From Cyanoderma ruficeps (lineage: Eukaryota > Chordata > Aves > Passeriformes > Timaliidae), in contig VZDJ01007747.1 in assembly GCA_008694505.1 (NCBI GenBank), positions 13,299,947 through 13,363,946 on the forward strand: DNA of 64,000 bases, given 5' to 3'. Position 1 is the stretch's first letter; each line of letters starts with the position of its first letter. The position numbers were made by a program, and so were the translations under genes. The notes under the pieces were generated by a model that did not search any database, was not told the origin of the DNA, and worked only from the letters and a program-made list of their open reading frames with translations. This document shows positions 23,841-38,000 of the stretch, piece by piece.

Positions 23841-24660
23841 GCAGATTTTCCTTTAAAAACTGTTGGAATTAGTATCATTTAGAAGAAAACATGTGCATCT
23901 AAGTATTCAGGCTTCACTAAAAGTTATTGAAAATTTTATTATCATTTTCAGTTATGCAATTTTCTCTCTGCCATCAATATTTACTAATAAATTAATAAAT
24001 TTTATTGACATTTAATTCTTACTTTTTGTTACAGCTAAATTTTCATAAATTTAGAAGTTTTAAGATAAATTATCTATTTCAAAAGTACTGAAACCTTTGC
24101 AGAAACAGTTCACAAAGACATCAATCCATTCTTTTCCTCAGGCCTTTGGTGAGAATTCCAGCAGTTCAAAAAAGGATTTAATGCTCTTCCATGCTAGCAG
24201 GAAGTGGATCTTGTGACCAAGGGAGGCATTGCTGTAGATTTAGAATAGGAGATATGTCCCTTCACTAGCTTTGCAACTCTCTTCTCAGTGGAGAAATTAT
24301 GAACTGCATATGTAGAGTGTAGTATTTGTCATGAAGAATATTTGCTGCTACTTTGATTCTTCTTGATCTCCTTTCGTTTAGAACTTCATTATTTTCAAAG
24401 CTCAGTTACGTTTATTGTGTTCACTCTCTATAGTTTGTGCACGAATAATCTCCCATTTGTACTGATTCTTCATGCTTGGAGGCCAACAAATCCAAGGATT
24501 TCCTTGTACCCTCCCAAACATCACTCTTCATTTTCTGGATTGAGCATAGAACATTTGTAGAGAACAATCTAATAGTTCATTCAAGTGAATTTAGATATTG
24601 AGCCTTAACGTCATAGCTTTCCACTTTCCATCTCAGGGAGTTTTACAAATGCATTGTAAT
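23841..24660. other. Noncoding stretch between LTR and CR1 tail
   Basis: No feature was recognised; the open frame at 24363-24560 lacks splice support. Confidence 0.5.
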
Positions 24661-24775
24661 GACAGAATCAAAGAATCATAGAATGTCCTTAGTTAGAAAG
24701 CACCCTGAGAATTATTGAGTCCAGTTCCTGGCCCTACACAGGACCATCCCTCCTTTCCCGAAAGAATGGAGAATA
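24661..24775 (-). mobile_element. CR1 LINE 3' end
   Basis: The + strand shows agaatcatagaatgtcctta, then tgagtccagttcctggccct and acacaggacca. This matches the reversed tail of the CR1 subfamily that reads 'gagtccaactcctggccctgcacagga'. The element is on the minus strand, 5'-truncated and diverged. Confidence 0.88.
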
Positions 24776-25289
24776 ACCAGGGCGATTTTTTTTAATACAA
24801 TGAAAAACAAGCTTAGTTATTAGCAATGTTTCATGGAAAATACTGTCTGCCAACACATATGCAAATATCAAATTATTGATGCAGTTAAAACATAGGAACT
24901 ATTGTCACAGCACAAAGCAAAACAATTATCCTGAGAATCTTAATTTATAAATCAGACATTAATAAAAAGATACAGATTTTTTTCACCTTCATAACTGGAA
25001 AAAATCTTGCATCTGTGGAATCTTCCTACAGTTAGATTTTGAAAACTGGAAAAAAAAGAAAAAAAAACAACCAGCTTAATACAGTAAATATATGACACAT
25101 AAGTGTCCATTTTAGACAGTCTGGAAATACATCTTTGCAGTCCATGGAAATGAACTGCCATATGGTACACACAAATCAGAAAAGAAATATCACAAAAGTG
25201 TAAAATTGTTTCAATAGGGATGCAATTATCTGAAGTAATGTAAAATATGTCCAGCAATAGATTATGAAAAGTAAAGACTTTTCTGTCAC

Positions 25290-25376
25290 CTGGTATTGTG
25301 AATTAATGAATAATTCCGAGAGATAACACAAAACTTTATCTATTTCACTCCATTGCAATTTATTTTCTTGAAATTT
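25290..25376 (-). CDS. Possible 87-nt internal coding exon, gene not recognised
   Basis: On the minus strand a good acceptor (pyrimidine-rich ctgtctttcatttcctg, then taatgcag) leads into exactly 29 open codons ending CAG|GTGACA. Both ends are phase 0. The peptide starts KFQENKLQWSEIDK and ends SELFINSQYQ; it is amphipathic and helix-like, as in helical-repeat proteins, but I cannot name it. Codon use is A+T-rich, so it is less distinctive than the exon at 44.9 kb, and the donor is only moderate. Roughly a quarter of random 87-nt segments would stay open in a given frame, so chance is a serious alternative. Confidence 0.33.
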
Positions 25377-28300
25377 CTGCATTACAGGAAATGAAAGACA
25401 GTTCTTTTTACTTATTTAATTTTCTTCTTATATACAGATATGCTGTTGTGAGTGTGATCATCACTATAATGTAGAAATATGGGTCCCAGATACAGATCAT
25501 ATGAAACACAAATATTGGTCAAAAATTTAATTTAAACATAAATTATGTTACATCAATTTTTGGAAAAAGTTTCTAGAATCTGCCAGTTTCCTTAATGATG
25601 AGTTAGGGTGTCAGTTCATCATATCCAATTTTTTAGATCTCATTTGAAGAAATGCATTATGGATCTTGGTCAGAGAGTGTCTTTTTTATTATTACTTACT
25701 CATCATAATGCTGTTTTAAGGTAATGATTACTTTGAGTGATCTAGTATAAATTATTGTGTCTTATGTCAGTTTCCATTTATTAATGACAAAATGCATATT
25801 TTGCCATTTTCACTATGGATTAACTCTTTATAATTCCCTCTTCAAGTTTAATGTTAAGATCTGACAAGCTGATCTCTTGTTTTAATTAAAATACCAATTA
25901 CATTCATATGACAACTATTTCATATTTTACAGGTCTTCCCTAATAAAAACGTTGAGTATTAGCATTGTTCAAAAATGGTAGGAAAAAAACAAAATTGTGT
26001 GAGCATGAGAAAGCAGAGAGAATAATACCCTAAAGGTAGAGTTCTTAAATGCCAAGTGCCCTTTCTCAGCCTCAACCATTCATTCTGAAAATGGCCTATC
26101 AAAAAGGCTTAGAGGGAGCAGTTTAATTACTGTTCCTTTGACAAATGTAATATATTTTCAGAAGCAGGCCCATACATTTATTTAGGGCCAAATGTTGTAC
26201 AACAAAACTGTCCTCAGAGGTATTTCATTCTACTATCCTATTTTTTTCCACCTGGCTTTCACTGCTTTTTCTTTTTTCTAATGACTATGTCATTCCTAGA
26301 GACATTTTTAAATGAGACTTAAATCATGTTTTCCTTTAGCAAAACATAAGCTACAAGAGCAGGGTGGGAGAAAGAGAAAAATAGTGTGCTATAGCAAAGC
26401 TTTTATAATGATTTCATAAGAAAAGAATGATCAACAACCCTATATCAGTCCCTATATATCTTATTCTGAACTCAGCTGAGAAAAACACTTAAGACCTCTC
26501 CTGGATCCTTACAAATATGAAAGTCCAACATACTTCCACACATTTACTTTTTCCTCCCTACTCTCAGGAAATACAGCAAAACATTGACTACTTCCTTAGT
26601 CATCTAAGTTTAAAAAGAAACCTAAAACAGGCTGGAAGGCAGTTTTTATAAGCAGTCGACTCAGATGAAAGTTCAGAAGGCGATGACCACTTCTAGAGTA
26701 TCCAACTGGTAAAAGCCAGTTTCAGGAGTAGATCTCTACAGATCTGCAGCAGGAATAGACTGAAAAAATCTTTCTGCTCTTAGCACATACTGAACATAGT
26801 ACTGAATGTTCAATTATAAAAGCAAAAGATGTGAGTGAGGCACTTGGTGCCACCTGTTGTGGCAAAACTAGAATAAAATAAATATTTGGGAAGTTTATAT
26901 AGAGGCAAAAAAAAAAATAGATAAATTTCTCCTCCTCTCCCCAGTCCGTGAACCTAGTAACAATCAAGTAATCCTAAATAAATCTGGTGTATTGTCCCCA
27001 GCTGACATGTAGGCACTTCTATGACCTAATCCTCACAGCTATTTCTGCAGAATTATTTTTTTATACTAATAGGTTCTATTTATCATATGGCACTGCAAAT
27101 ACATTTGTTTTATCGGCCTCTATATGAAGGTGAAATTTGTCTCCAAAGCTGAAAAATTTGTCAGCTAATTTCTGAGCACTATGGTGCTGTCTCAGTATTC
27201 TGTGCATGTGGGGAAAAAAAAAGTTTAAATAGACTTTTATCTTATCCTGTGTAGCCAGAGAGTCATGTTCTCAGTAATTAGAATTGCATTCAGTGATACT
27301 TAAATCTGAATAAGCTTTAGACTGTAATTGCAAAACCCATCAAAAAGAAAAAAAATTTAAAAAATCCCTGTATAGCATCTCTTTCCTGTATTCAAATTTG
27401 CTGAATTTAATTAAATTGTGTTTTTTTTGCTAAATTAAACTCAATGTAATTATTTAATATGCTTTTAAAATTGAAACATTTCTTTGAAAAAGAAACAGAT
27501 ATAGTTATGTACTGAGTTTAAAAAGAAGTTATGGTATTGTTTCCAAATAATAAAAGATATAGCTGAAAGACAGATTTTCAGTTTGGTGGAAATGGAGGAC
27601 AGTTAATATCTATTTCATCTTTTCCTTCATCTATGGAGAACATAATATAATTTTCTTTCTTTCTAAGCTATCTAGACAAAAAAGAAAAAAATTCTTTCAT
27701 CTCCTGCTTTTCTTTTGCAGATGTGTGTGATGATTAATCACTGTATGTGTCTAGACCCCATGGTAATCTCTGTCCCTGTTTCTGTCTCTACATTCATCTT
27801 TGACATCATGGGTTTACTTTTAATACAGTCCGATTGATTTGTTTGCAGTTACAACACTGTTTTCATTCTTTTCCCCTCTGAAACCTCTTTATAGCGCAAA
27901 TACAAACTTGCCCATATTCTCAAGCTGTGTAAAATTGATTTGTGAGAACAGATTGCAAAACTTAAGTGTATGGTAATGCACGTCCTAGATTGCAATGCCT
28001 GCATTAAAGATGCTACAGTGGAGTTAAGAAGGACATGGTTTTTTGGGGGTTTGCAAAGATTTCCATCTCCTTTATTAATTTTTTCATCCTGACTGCAGTG
28101 AAAGAAATGGGAAACAAAATAGCTTTTTATGGTATAAATAAAAATGTCTGTATTGATTCCCATGTCTCTGTCATATCTCTTTCTTTGTATGTCTACGCCA
28201 CTCCTCATCCACCAGGAAAGTGAGGAAAATTAGAACTATAGGTGGATGCTCCAATAGTTCACATTTGAAAAATAATAGTTTTGTGATATCAAAATAGTCA

Positions 28301-31300
28301 TATGAAAGCTTCACACTTTTCATTTTGAATTGGCATTGAGTGATCTTTTAATTTACTTGGGACATTTAAAGCATAGGGAGGGCAGAGAAAATCCAGTTTG
28401 GATGAATTTTTTTATTGTTCATGATCACAACAAATTATTTCTAGCTTTGGTTCCTTACTGGATTGCAAAGTGGAAGATTCTTATTCCTGGTCAATTTAGT
28501 GCCCAAAAAAAACCTTACAGGAGTTGCTACATTAAGCAGTTGACTATTCTTAAATAAAAATAATCTTAGAAAAGCTGGAGAATCATATACAATTTCTTTC
28601 TTATATGCATTTGACAAAATTGAAGAATCACACAATATTTTGACCAACTTCCCCTGTATGCCTTAGATCTATTATTTGGAACAGATTTCAAGACAAATCC
28701 AGCCTAAAATTTGTCTCATACCTAAACTTTTAGCCACGAACAAACGCACAAAAGGCAATGTCTAAAAATCTTGAGATTCAGGGATCAACTCCTTTCTCCA
28801 TTCTCTTCTAATAATGTACAGACTAGAAAATCTTTCCTAATATATATTTCCATTTTTCTCATTATTAAAGCTTTTTTATGATTCACTAGTTCAGTATTGT
28901 CTCCTTTTGAAGAAAGAACAATTTTTTTTCATGGCTTTCGGAGGAGCCAATGTGAGTAAAAAACCCAAAATAATCATTATGTGGTTAATTCTGGGACCAA
29001 GAACTAGAACACTTGTCTTAATTTCAGCTTCTACATTTTTGAATACAACAAGTACTGCACGTTTGATTTAATGAAATCTGTCTATAATGTCTTCAGCACC
29101 TATTGTCCCACCTTCCTTCTCGTGTTGTTTTCTGTGAGTGACATCTTTTTTGGTTGTTTATTAATGAAAATATAGCTTTAATTTAGCAATGCTTTGCATA
29201 TTATAAATTATTTTACAGTACCAGATAGTATCGTAAAAAAAATTCAGATACAGTTTTTCATAAGCAATTTATATATGCTCAACAATATTAGAAAAAAGAA
29301 GACAAAAAATATTCTGCAGAAATGATGAGGAGAGTAGTCCCAACCTGGGTTTGGTATACAGAAAATATTGAATAATATCTGAACTTACTGCAGGTATAAA
29401 ATCTGTAAGTAGAACTGAATATCTGAGCAAAAGACCTGGAACAGCTTTATTGACAGTACTATTCACAGTCATCAATTTGTGTTGGAAACTACTTTTAATG
29501 TAATATTTTCTTAAAAACTTGGATGCTGTTATTAACAATCTTCTTAGTAGCATATATATAAATATATATATAAACAAAAATTACATCATTATATGAAAGT
29601 AATATTTTTTTCTATTTAACTTATTTCCTGAGTGCCAATTTTAAGTCAAACAGATGAAAATAATTCTTGAGTCCTGTAAAATAAAAATAAAAGTAGGACC
29701 AATTAGATTCTTGTGGGCTTTGTCCGCCAGATTTGAAACAAACACCAGACTGCTGAATCTCACATTTATTCGACTGTAGACAAAAATGTAAGGACTTTTA
29801 TTGGTTGGCTAATTTTTACAAGTATTTTTGAACAACTAACCTCAGCACTATTTTCATGTTTAGAAATGCTGAGATGTTCTACAAACACTATGGTTCAAAG
29901 TAGCTTTTCTTGAAAAAAAATAAGACAGCAAGCTGCCTGAAGTACTGAATGTGATAATTGTGCTTAAAAATATGACACTGGAAATGCACACTGGGATTTA
30001 GGAATGTCAAAGGCTTAGTTTCAGCATTAAAATTTCTAAAGAAATTCTGGAAATAAGCTTATTTTCCTAAGAGTAAAAGAAATTCTGAAGTGACTTGAGT
30101 TTTATAATTTATGAAAGCCATTCCTACAGCTAACCTCTAACAATCTCTGAACATAGAGACAGAAGTCAAAAAGTTCATTTCCATATTTCAGAAAAGTATG
30201 AACTAATTAAGAAAATTTTCTTGGCCCAGCTAAAAAGTAAAATTTGTAGCTCTATCATTCTCCTCTCTCATGGAAGGCCAAGCCACTCTTTAAAACACTA
30301 AAAATTTTAATGTCAAAAGCACTGCATAAAAAGACCCTGGATGGGGTCTGAGGGTAGAGAGAGAGACACAGAGACAGAAATAGGATGGGTTTTCCTGTGC
30401 TTGAAATTGTTCAATTTTTAATCTTTTATCAAAAGGAGCAGCCATGTTTAATTTCTTTCCCACTAATTATAGTCATCCTTACAAGAAAGATTAATCACAT
30501 AAATCCTACTAAAAAGATATTAAAGGGCAATTTATAAGACTAAGGACTATAAGATGATTTGTCCTTCACGACATCTATAAACCAGCACATGGAGGTACAA
30601 AGACTGTCTGGGAAGAGAGTACAACTATCAAAATATCTATTTAACAACTAAAAATACTGTAAAAATATCCAGACCCCCTCAGGCTGGCTTTGTATTTTAA
30701 TGATTGTATATGGGATTTGGAATTTGCATCCATGTGTCCTGTCCCATCTTACCTTGTCATAGCAATTGTCATTTCCTTCTAATGTGCAGCAAAATTTTGC
30801 CTCAAATGTATTCTGCAAATTCAATGTATTAAAACATGCTAAACATTCTGAATTCTTCGCCGGCTAGCAATTCATCTTACCATAATTGGAATCAAAGTTT
30901 GGCAGTCATCAAAAAGGAGAATTTAAAGGAAAATTAGAGGAACAAATCCTGCCATATAGAAGTATCAATCCAGTTGCCTCTTTGTGACTGAGTCCAGTGT
31001 ATTTTCCACAGGTGTCTCTCCTTCAAGCTCTCCTACATCTCGAATATTACTACCATGTAATGCAATCAATAATTGCTAGGTGATCAGTGAGCATCATCCC
31101 CAGCATTGTACTACTGTCAGAACCCAGGGAGGATGATCACACTTTGTATTTCTATCTATGAAAATTCATTATTGTAGATATGGATATGCAAACACAGACC
31201 TAATGGAATTATTCCAACATATAGAAAAATACATTAAATCATTATGTAGGAAAAATAGATTTCTTTCCAATACTGACAATTCTCAAGTAGTGTTATTCAA

Positions 31301-34300
31301 TTCTCACAATTAAAATCAGCAAACATTCTCATTGTCATTCTTTTCACTAAAACTATGATTTTTATTAAACACACTTGCTAGAAATAATTCTTAATTTATT
31401 CATTAAGGACAATGCAGTATTAAAATTGATTTTTTTAGTCCATTTCAACTAAGAGTCTTCAAAGCATAGGGCCCTTCCACATAATAGTCAATATAAAAAA
31501 CAGCATTTGAAATAAACAAAGTCACTCTGTGAAAATCTACCCACTTGTAATTTCTGAAGTATTTTTTCTTTATAATTAGGTTTCTAAATCATCTTTATTT
31601 CAGGTCATATTTTTATCAACATAAAAAGGTGCTCAATGGATTAGAACATATTTATGTGTAAAGAGCTCTGATGTTATGTCTTTGCTGTTTACACAAAATT
31701 AACACATGAAGGAAAAATTATAGTTAGTGATAGGTCATTAGCTAAAAGAAAAATCTGTCCAATTTAATGGTATCTTAATAAAAATGAGTGCATTTTTTTC
31801 TCCTGTTCTTCCAAAACATGGCTGGTATTTTTTAAGGTGCTTCATTTCTGATACTACAGAGCTTTTTGCATATTCTTCTAAAAAGAATGATTTGCTTCAA
31901 ATATTGGACTGAAGCTAATTTTTTTAACGAGAAAATAATTTAAAAACCAATCTGGTTTGGATGTCTAAAAGCATTGGAACTGCTTAAAATATAGTTTTAC
32001 TAGACCAGTACTGGGCTACTTCCTTCAAACAACTTTATTTTAACAACCCTTTGTGTTTTAGTGGAACATATCTGTATTGAACTGTCTTCAACCTTACTTC
32101 AAATATACTTTTTTTTACTGTACCCATTAGAGAAATTGACCCACTCTACAAACAGTTTTGAATCATTCAGTATTGAGACATCTGGGTTTTGCCTTATTCC
32201 TCTACTGATCTTCACCTGCTCGTTTGAATACAAGCCATAAAGATGCATGACTACAGTAAATATGTGTTTCTTTATGCTCTAGAATAATTCTACTCAGATG
32301 TATGATGGCTTTTTCATTTTTGGGGCTAGTGACCAGTAGTATCTCTTGCTTGAGAGGAAAAAGAAAAAAAACAAATATTCATTGCATTTTTTGCCATTTC
32401 AAGATACTTCTCAGAAGGAATATGAAAGTGATTGTCAATTACCTAATTATGAGGCTTACCTACAAAATAAAGATAATTATTAAATAAATCTAATAATATT
32501 TACACAAAGCTGTGAAGATTGTTAAATTGCTTTCTAAATAAATGTTTCTTTTTGCCAGATATGAATTTCTTTGTAACAATAACTGAGAAGTTTATTGCAA
32601 AATATGATATGTGGTCTTATTGGCTTCCAAAGTTTTTTCTTTAAAGGAATCAGATGTATGAGTTTAAAGTTAATAAGTGTCTTAGACTCACACTCTTTTA
32701 ACATCTTTGTGATACTGACTTTACCCTTGTGAAATCTTCCTCAAAACATTATCATATGCAATTTGTGAGTGGCCATACGGTGCTGAGATACAACAATGAT
32801 TTCTTCCCTTATACCAGTCAGGAAGCATTCCTTGTGCCTGTGTAATATAGAATACTGACGACAATACCTGATCTCTTCACTGAAGATCTGTAAGTTAAAA
32901 CCTTATAATACTGAACTGACAAGTCTACGCTTATTTCATCATTGTTTAGAGGATGTATATTCCATTTACATTGAGAAGAAATAATTATTTTTAAAAAACA
33001 AAATCACAAAGTAGAATTATCTGTTTTTTGCTAGCTTTTTTCATGAACATGAATGTAAAGCATACACTACTTTAATTTGGTAAACATCCTTTGTAGTCCA
33101 TTAAACCACTTTGATATTAATAGATGAGAATTTGCTAATGATCTTCAGGTTCTGGCAATAAGAAAAGAGTTCTGGGAACTTTATATGAAAAACATGCAAA
33201 AGTCAGCCTGAAAGACAATATCCTCTGAATATCATGTTGCAGTAACTTTTCAGCTTGCTCAATAAAAGCTAGAATCAAATCAGCAATTTAATCTCTAAAA
33301 ATCTTCCCCTGAAGAAATTTTTCTACGGTGGGAACTTCAGAGTATGAAAGTCTCAAAAGGAACACAGAAAATGGGAATATTCTAATGGGTTCCTAGACTT
33401 CCTGAAATTCACACTAATTACGTTTGATCTTTTATATCAAAAGAGCAACAGGTGGTTGTTTTCTAAAATCAAAGGTTCTGGTGACTTTGAACATTCACAG
33501 AAATTTTCAAGGAGGGGAAAATTATTAGCTAGTCAACATTTGCCTTGAGGTTTCGCTTCAAACATTTTCTCATAGTATGGAAACCAGGAAACCAGACACT
33601 TCTAAGCATTTAAAGGCAGAGGTAATCTATTTAGTCTATCACGTAGAGGGTGGTTTCACTTTGCTGTACAAAAATAGGAGGTAAAAACAAGAGGCGATTT
33701 TAAATGTACAGATCGGTCATGGTTATGTGCCAAGGTAAAAGCCAGACAGAATCTCTACTATGGGATAAATTTTTACACATAGAGATATCTAAAAGTGAGG
33801 CCTGATATCCCAAAAAATAACAGCATCTAGCCTATATTTTTTTAATATATTTTTAAAAATTTTATTTTGTGGTGATGGTGGTGTCACATAAATTCATAAT
33901 GCAATATTAATAAAATAAAGGGTTGTAGTTCAGGTGCTATTCTTCTCATTAGAGCATGAATATCCATGGAAATACCACGTCATCAATTTTTTCTGTTCTT
34001 CTTCCTTCAGGCAAAATTTTGCATTATCATCCAAATGATTGTTTGGAAAGTTGTAATATGGATTTCATCTCTGTCTGATTGACTAAACCCCAGCTCATAT
34101 GGCACTATTTCCTAGAGCCAGGATTTAATCAGAGTGACTTGATAAATGTCTACTTCAGAATTTTTTCCCGTGAGAAATGTTTTGCACTGATAACTAGACC
34201 ATTTCATATGTGTTTGCACAACCAAATGAATTGTATTGATTAGCAACACTTAGTATCTATTCAAGCACCTATTTCAGTGGATGTTTAAATTCTCTAATTT

Positions 34301-34990
34301 TAAATCTTTTGTATTTGAATACTCAAGTCAATACTCAAGCTTATTGACAATGCATATCATTTTTGGCTACAGCTTAGAATACTGAACTATTTAATGAGGT
34401 GCTACCTCTCGGGATTGAGATCAGTATCACCAAGTTTCTAATAAATATTCAACCATGGAGAGACAGAGCATTTTCTCAAACCTGCTGGGCTCCTGTAGTG
34501 CTGAATGTTTCACATAAATATGGCTGAATGAACTAAAACTTTGTCATGCTGGATATTATCAAGAAATGCAGTTTCTGAACTATAACATTTTCTTGTTCTT
34601 TTCTTGTTTCTCTGGTTCATTTATTCCATCAATTAGCAAAAATATTTGAATATGTCACTTTCAGTAATTTCAATGCATAAGACAGATGTAAATTAAGTTT
34701 AATATTGCACTGAGTCTCTAAACCCAGGACTGCAATATCTGTGTCTGTTTGATTGGTGACACTAAGCCATGTATAGACAGGTTCGAAAACTGAAACCAAA
34801 CTGGTTTGAACCAAATGTAAACTTTGCTGCTGGAATGATACGAAACACTTTTGGGGGCAATTTACAATGGCAAAAAATGAAACAGAACTTAAAGCTACAA
34901 AAATTTGCGTTCAGCCACAAATGCTGATAATAAATCAAATTCTAAATTAAATAAATAAAGCAAATTCTATAAATGCATGAAAGCTGGTTA
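25377..34990. other. Long A+T-rich noncoding stretch
   Basis: No repeat family or supported exon was seen in about 9.6 kb. A strong pyrimidine tract and CAG at 27698-27720 precede a 42-nt open + segment (MCVMINHCMC) with a weak donor; not convincing. TA-rich microsatellite text lies near 29550-29575. Moderately complex text at 26050-26230 may be a conserved noncoding element. Confidence 0.5.
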
Positions 34991-34997
34991 GAAAACT

Positions 34998-35024
34998 TTA
35001 ATGTAACTGTACAAGTTACATTAA
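34998..35024. repeat. Perfect 11-bp inverted repeat with 5-nt loop
   Basis: Arms ttaatgtaact (34998-35008) and agttacattaa (35014-35024) are exact reverse complements around gtaca. No associated gene or element is visible. Confidence 0.7.
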
Positions 35025-38000
35025 TTACATTGTTACTTACACTGTGTTTATTCATTCTCTATAAAACTTCCCGCACCAAAACTTTGTTAACGAGTTCACT
35101 TTTCTGTTAGTAAAAGCTGAGTACTTTGATGCTGAAAGATGAACATCCATCCTTCAGAATAGATCCTATCCTAGGTACCTTTGACCTTTACATGTGTATA
35201 GAGAAGGACAGTGAAAAAAACATGCTGATAATGTAAAATCTGTAGCATCCAACAGATAGATAACAATGAGAAAAAGATGAAGCTGTGTCTTTTATCTTTT
35301 CTTACATCTATTTAATTAAAAATTCCACAGAAAGCAGCTCCAATCCTCAAGCTAAATTCTCTCTGTATGTGTGGCATCTTTGTCTTTGCCTTCATAAATG
35401 GAGTAGAGTTCATTCTCTTCTTCCAAAATAAAGCAGGTCACAGTGGCACCTTGTTACAACGTGACTGTGCCATTTCAGAAGGCAAGTCATACTTGCCTCA
35501 TTGGCCACATATGACACAAACTTCAAAACTTTACCTGCCAGAGGACTATAATACAGAATCTACTATGGGGTGTTCTGGATGCGGAAATTAAAGACACTCA
35601 CAAGCACTTTTGCAGAATTTTATCACCAAGAAACAAACAAAGAATTCTGACTTCATTTAAGATGAAGGAATAAAAGGAAGAAATGCCAATTACTGCTCAG
35701 GATTCTTGGATGGGACAGAAGAGATTTAGCTTCTGAAATTACTTTTCTCTTTTTGCACAAAACCATGACTGAACCACGAATGTCTAGTGGCAGGAGACAC
35801 TTTGAAAGGAGCTCAGTCTCTTCAGTGAACACTGTGCAGTTTATCCAGTATGAAACTTCCCCAGTTACTGGGCTGGGGGCAGTTAAATACAGGGACATAA
35901 CACTCCCAACTCAGACAGTGAGCTAGCTCCCTTCTCCTTCTGTGCCTGTCAGAATGGATTCAACCCTGTTCTGCATGAGCATCAACAGAGGTCTGGGATG
36001 TCTTCAGGGTGTAAAGAGCCATGTTGTCTGCAAAGACCTTTAAACTGCGTTTTAATGTAGCAGCACAATGTACACCATATGGAGCTTTACAAAAGCTCCT
36101 TCACTACTCATTCAATGTATGGATGTTTTTTACACACTAAAATATACTGAGGGAAAATACTCCACCTTCTTGTGTAATTCTGGAGTAGGGAGACACAAAA
36201 TCATATTGTCTTTATCTTGCAGGTATTTCTGTCAATTTAGATATAAATGTGTGGCGCCTAGCCTGTAATAGCTTATTTTACTGCAGAAGAGACACATTTC
36301 AATCCTATACTCTCTACTGAGGAGGCTTTCCATTAAATTAAGGGTCAAAAAGCAAACAGAAAATGAAAACAAGTGGATCTTGCCAACACATGGGAAATAA
36401 CTACTTCCTGCTGATGGGCTACAACCCCAAAGCAGGTGGTTAGTATCTTTGCCTGATTCAGATGACTATGTCACCACTTTTGGATTTCATTATCATTTGG
36501 GTAATCTCTTGCATTTCTATCTTGTTTCCATTTCTTCCATCATAATGAATTATTAAAAATCCCCTCTGTGTCTTCATTAAATGGCTTCTATTCAAACTAG
36601 CCTCTGTAGGTTAATGAGGGCTCTAAATATGCTTCAAATGGACCTAGAGTTCATAGGTTGTTGATTTATTATTTTCTTCTGACAGAACACTGCACTAAAA
36701 GCTATTTCCCTTCATTTATGTGATGTACTATGTTCACAATCATTATGCAAAATACAGCAAGATGTACTCTCTGAAATTAGAGATATTTCTTCATTTCCAA
36801 CTATGCATGAATGTGCACATGTATTAAGAACGCTATGGGATTCATTTTGAAGGTCTTAGAATCATGAGGTATAGTGGTGAAACAGCTTGCAACCTCATAA
36901 GCTATTATTTCCATTGGAGATAATGGCTTATGACCATAGAAACTCTTGGGAAAAAACTGAAAATGGAAGTGAAATTTAAATTGTGCCAGGTTGGCAAATG
37001 CTGGCCCTAGATGTCTGCACATCTTTAGTGTACTACACAAAAAGATTTTTAAGTAATCCACACTGAATGAAGTAGAAAACTACCAAAACTTCTATCTGTA
37101 TCAATTGATTAAGGCAAAATCATTTAAATACATACTAACATATTTTAATATTTATGTAGGACTCATTCTAAAATAAGGTGTGTGAACCATTTCGCTTCAA
37201 AAGTGTGACACAATTCAGAAGCTAAGATTGAAAGAATTTTTTTCTGAAACCTTAAGTAGCTTCATTACGTTATGTCATGCTTTTGATAGAATTTATCTAC
37301 ATTTATCACCCCCACTGTTTACATTTTGGAGGACATTTGAATTTCCAATTATTAATCATCCTTGTCTTGAGCAAAGATTATATAATGTGTGGCTATATAA
37401 GTATAGCTTCTAAGGCCACTCATGTTCCTTTCCTTTCTAAATTCTTCTAGAAACTTTCCTATGAGAAAAATCTGTATTTGTTTGCAGAAGTTTCAAGACG
37501 TTACGGACAGTCCTCGCTAAGACTCTTCATGTCCTATATGAGTCAGATTTAGGGTTTTTTGATTGTCTAACCATTAGCTCTAGTTCTCTAGACAGTCTAT
37601 ATCCATTCATATAGTCTTATACCCTTTCAGTAACCAAAGGGACTACCGTTCTGACAAAACAAGTCAAAATTAGGTCATTGAGAGGTCATTGATGTAAAAT
37701 GTAAATATTTTAAATTTCTGATACATATTTTCAGGGGAATCAGTGTATTGTTGCATGCTTTAAGTAAGAATTTGATATTATAACTGCTGCTATGTGTTCA
37801 CACAGTTGGCTACGATTATTTTTTTTTTATCTGGGGGGAAGTGTTTAGTGTTTTCGCAGCTACCAGTGTCTCAGTCTTGGTGATTACTGTACTTAAAGCC
37901 ACAGGAGGAACTCCTTCTTCATGCATATAATGATTACCTCATGTAAATTTTTTGCTAAAATCCCTTCAAATAAATATTTTTTAGTTTAGCGCTACAGCAG

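Noticed and set aside
27721..27762. Open 42-nt + segment after an excellent acceptor
   Set aside because: Too short to judge, weak donor (GTAATC), and good acceptors are common in T-rich DNA.
36801..37061. Minus-strand 86-codon frame with a good acceptor inside
   Set aside because: The only donor that would end a sensible exon is weak (GTTGCA).
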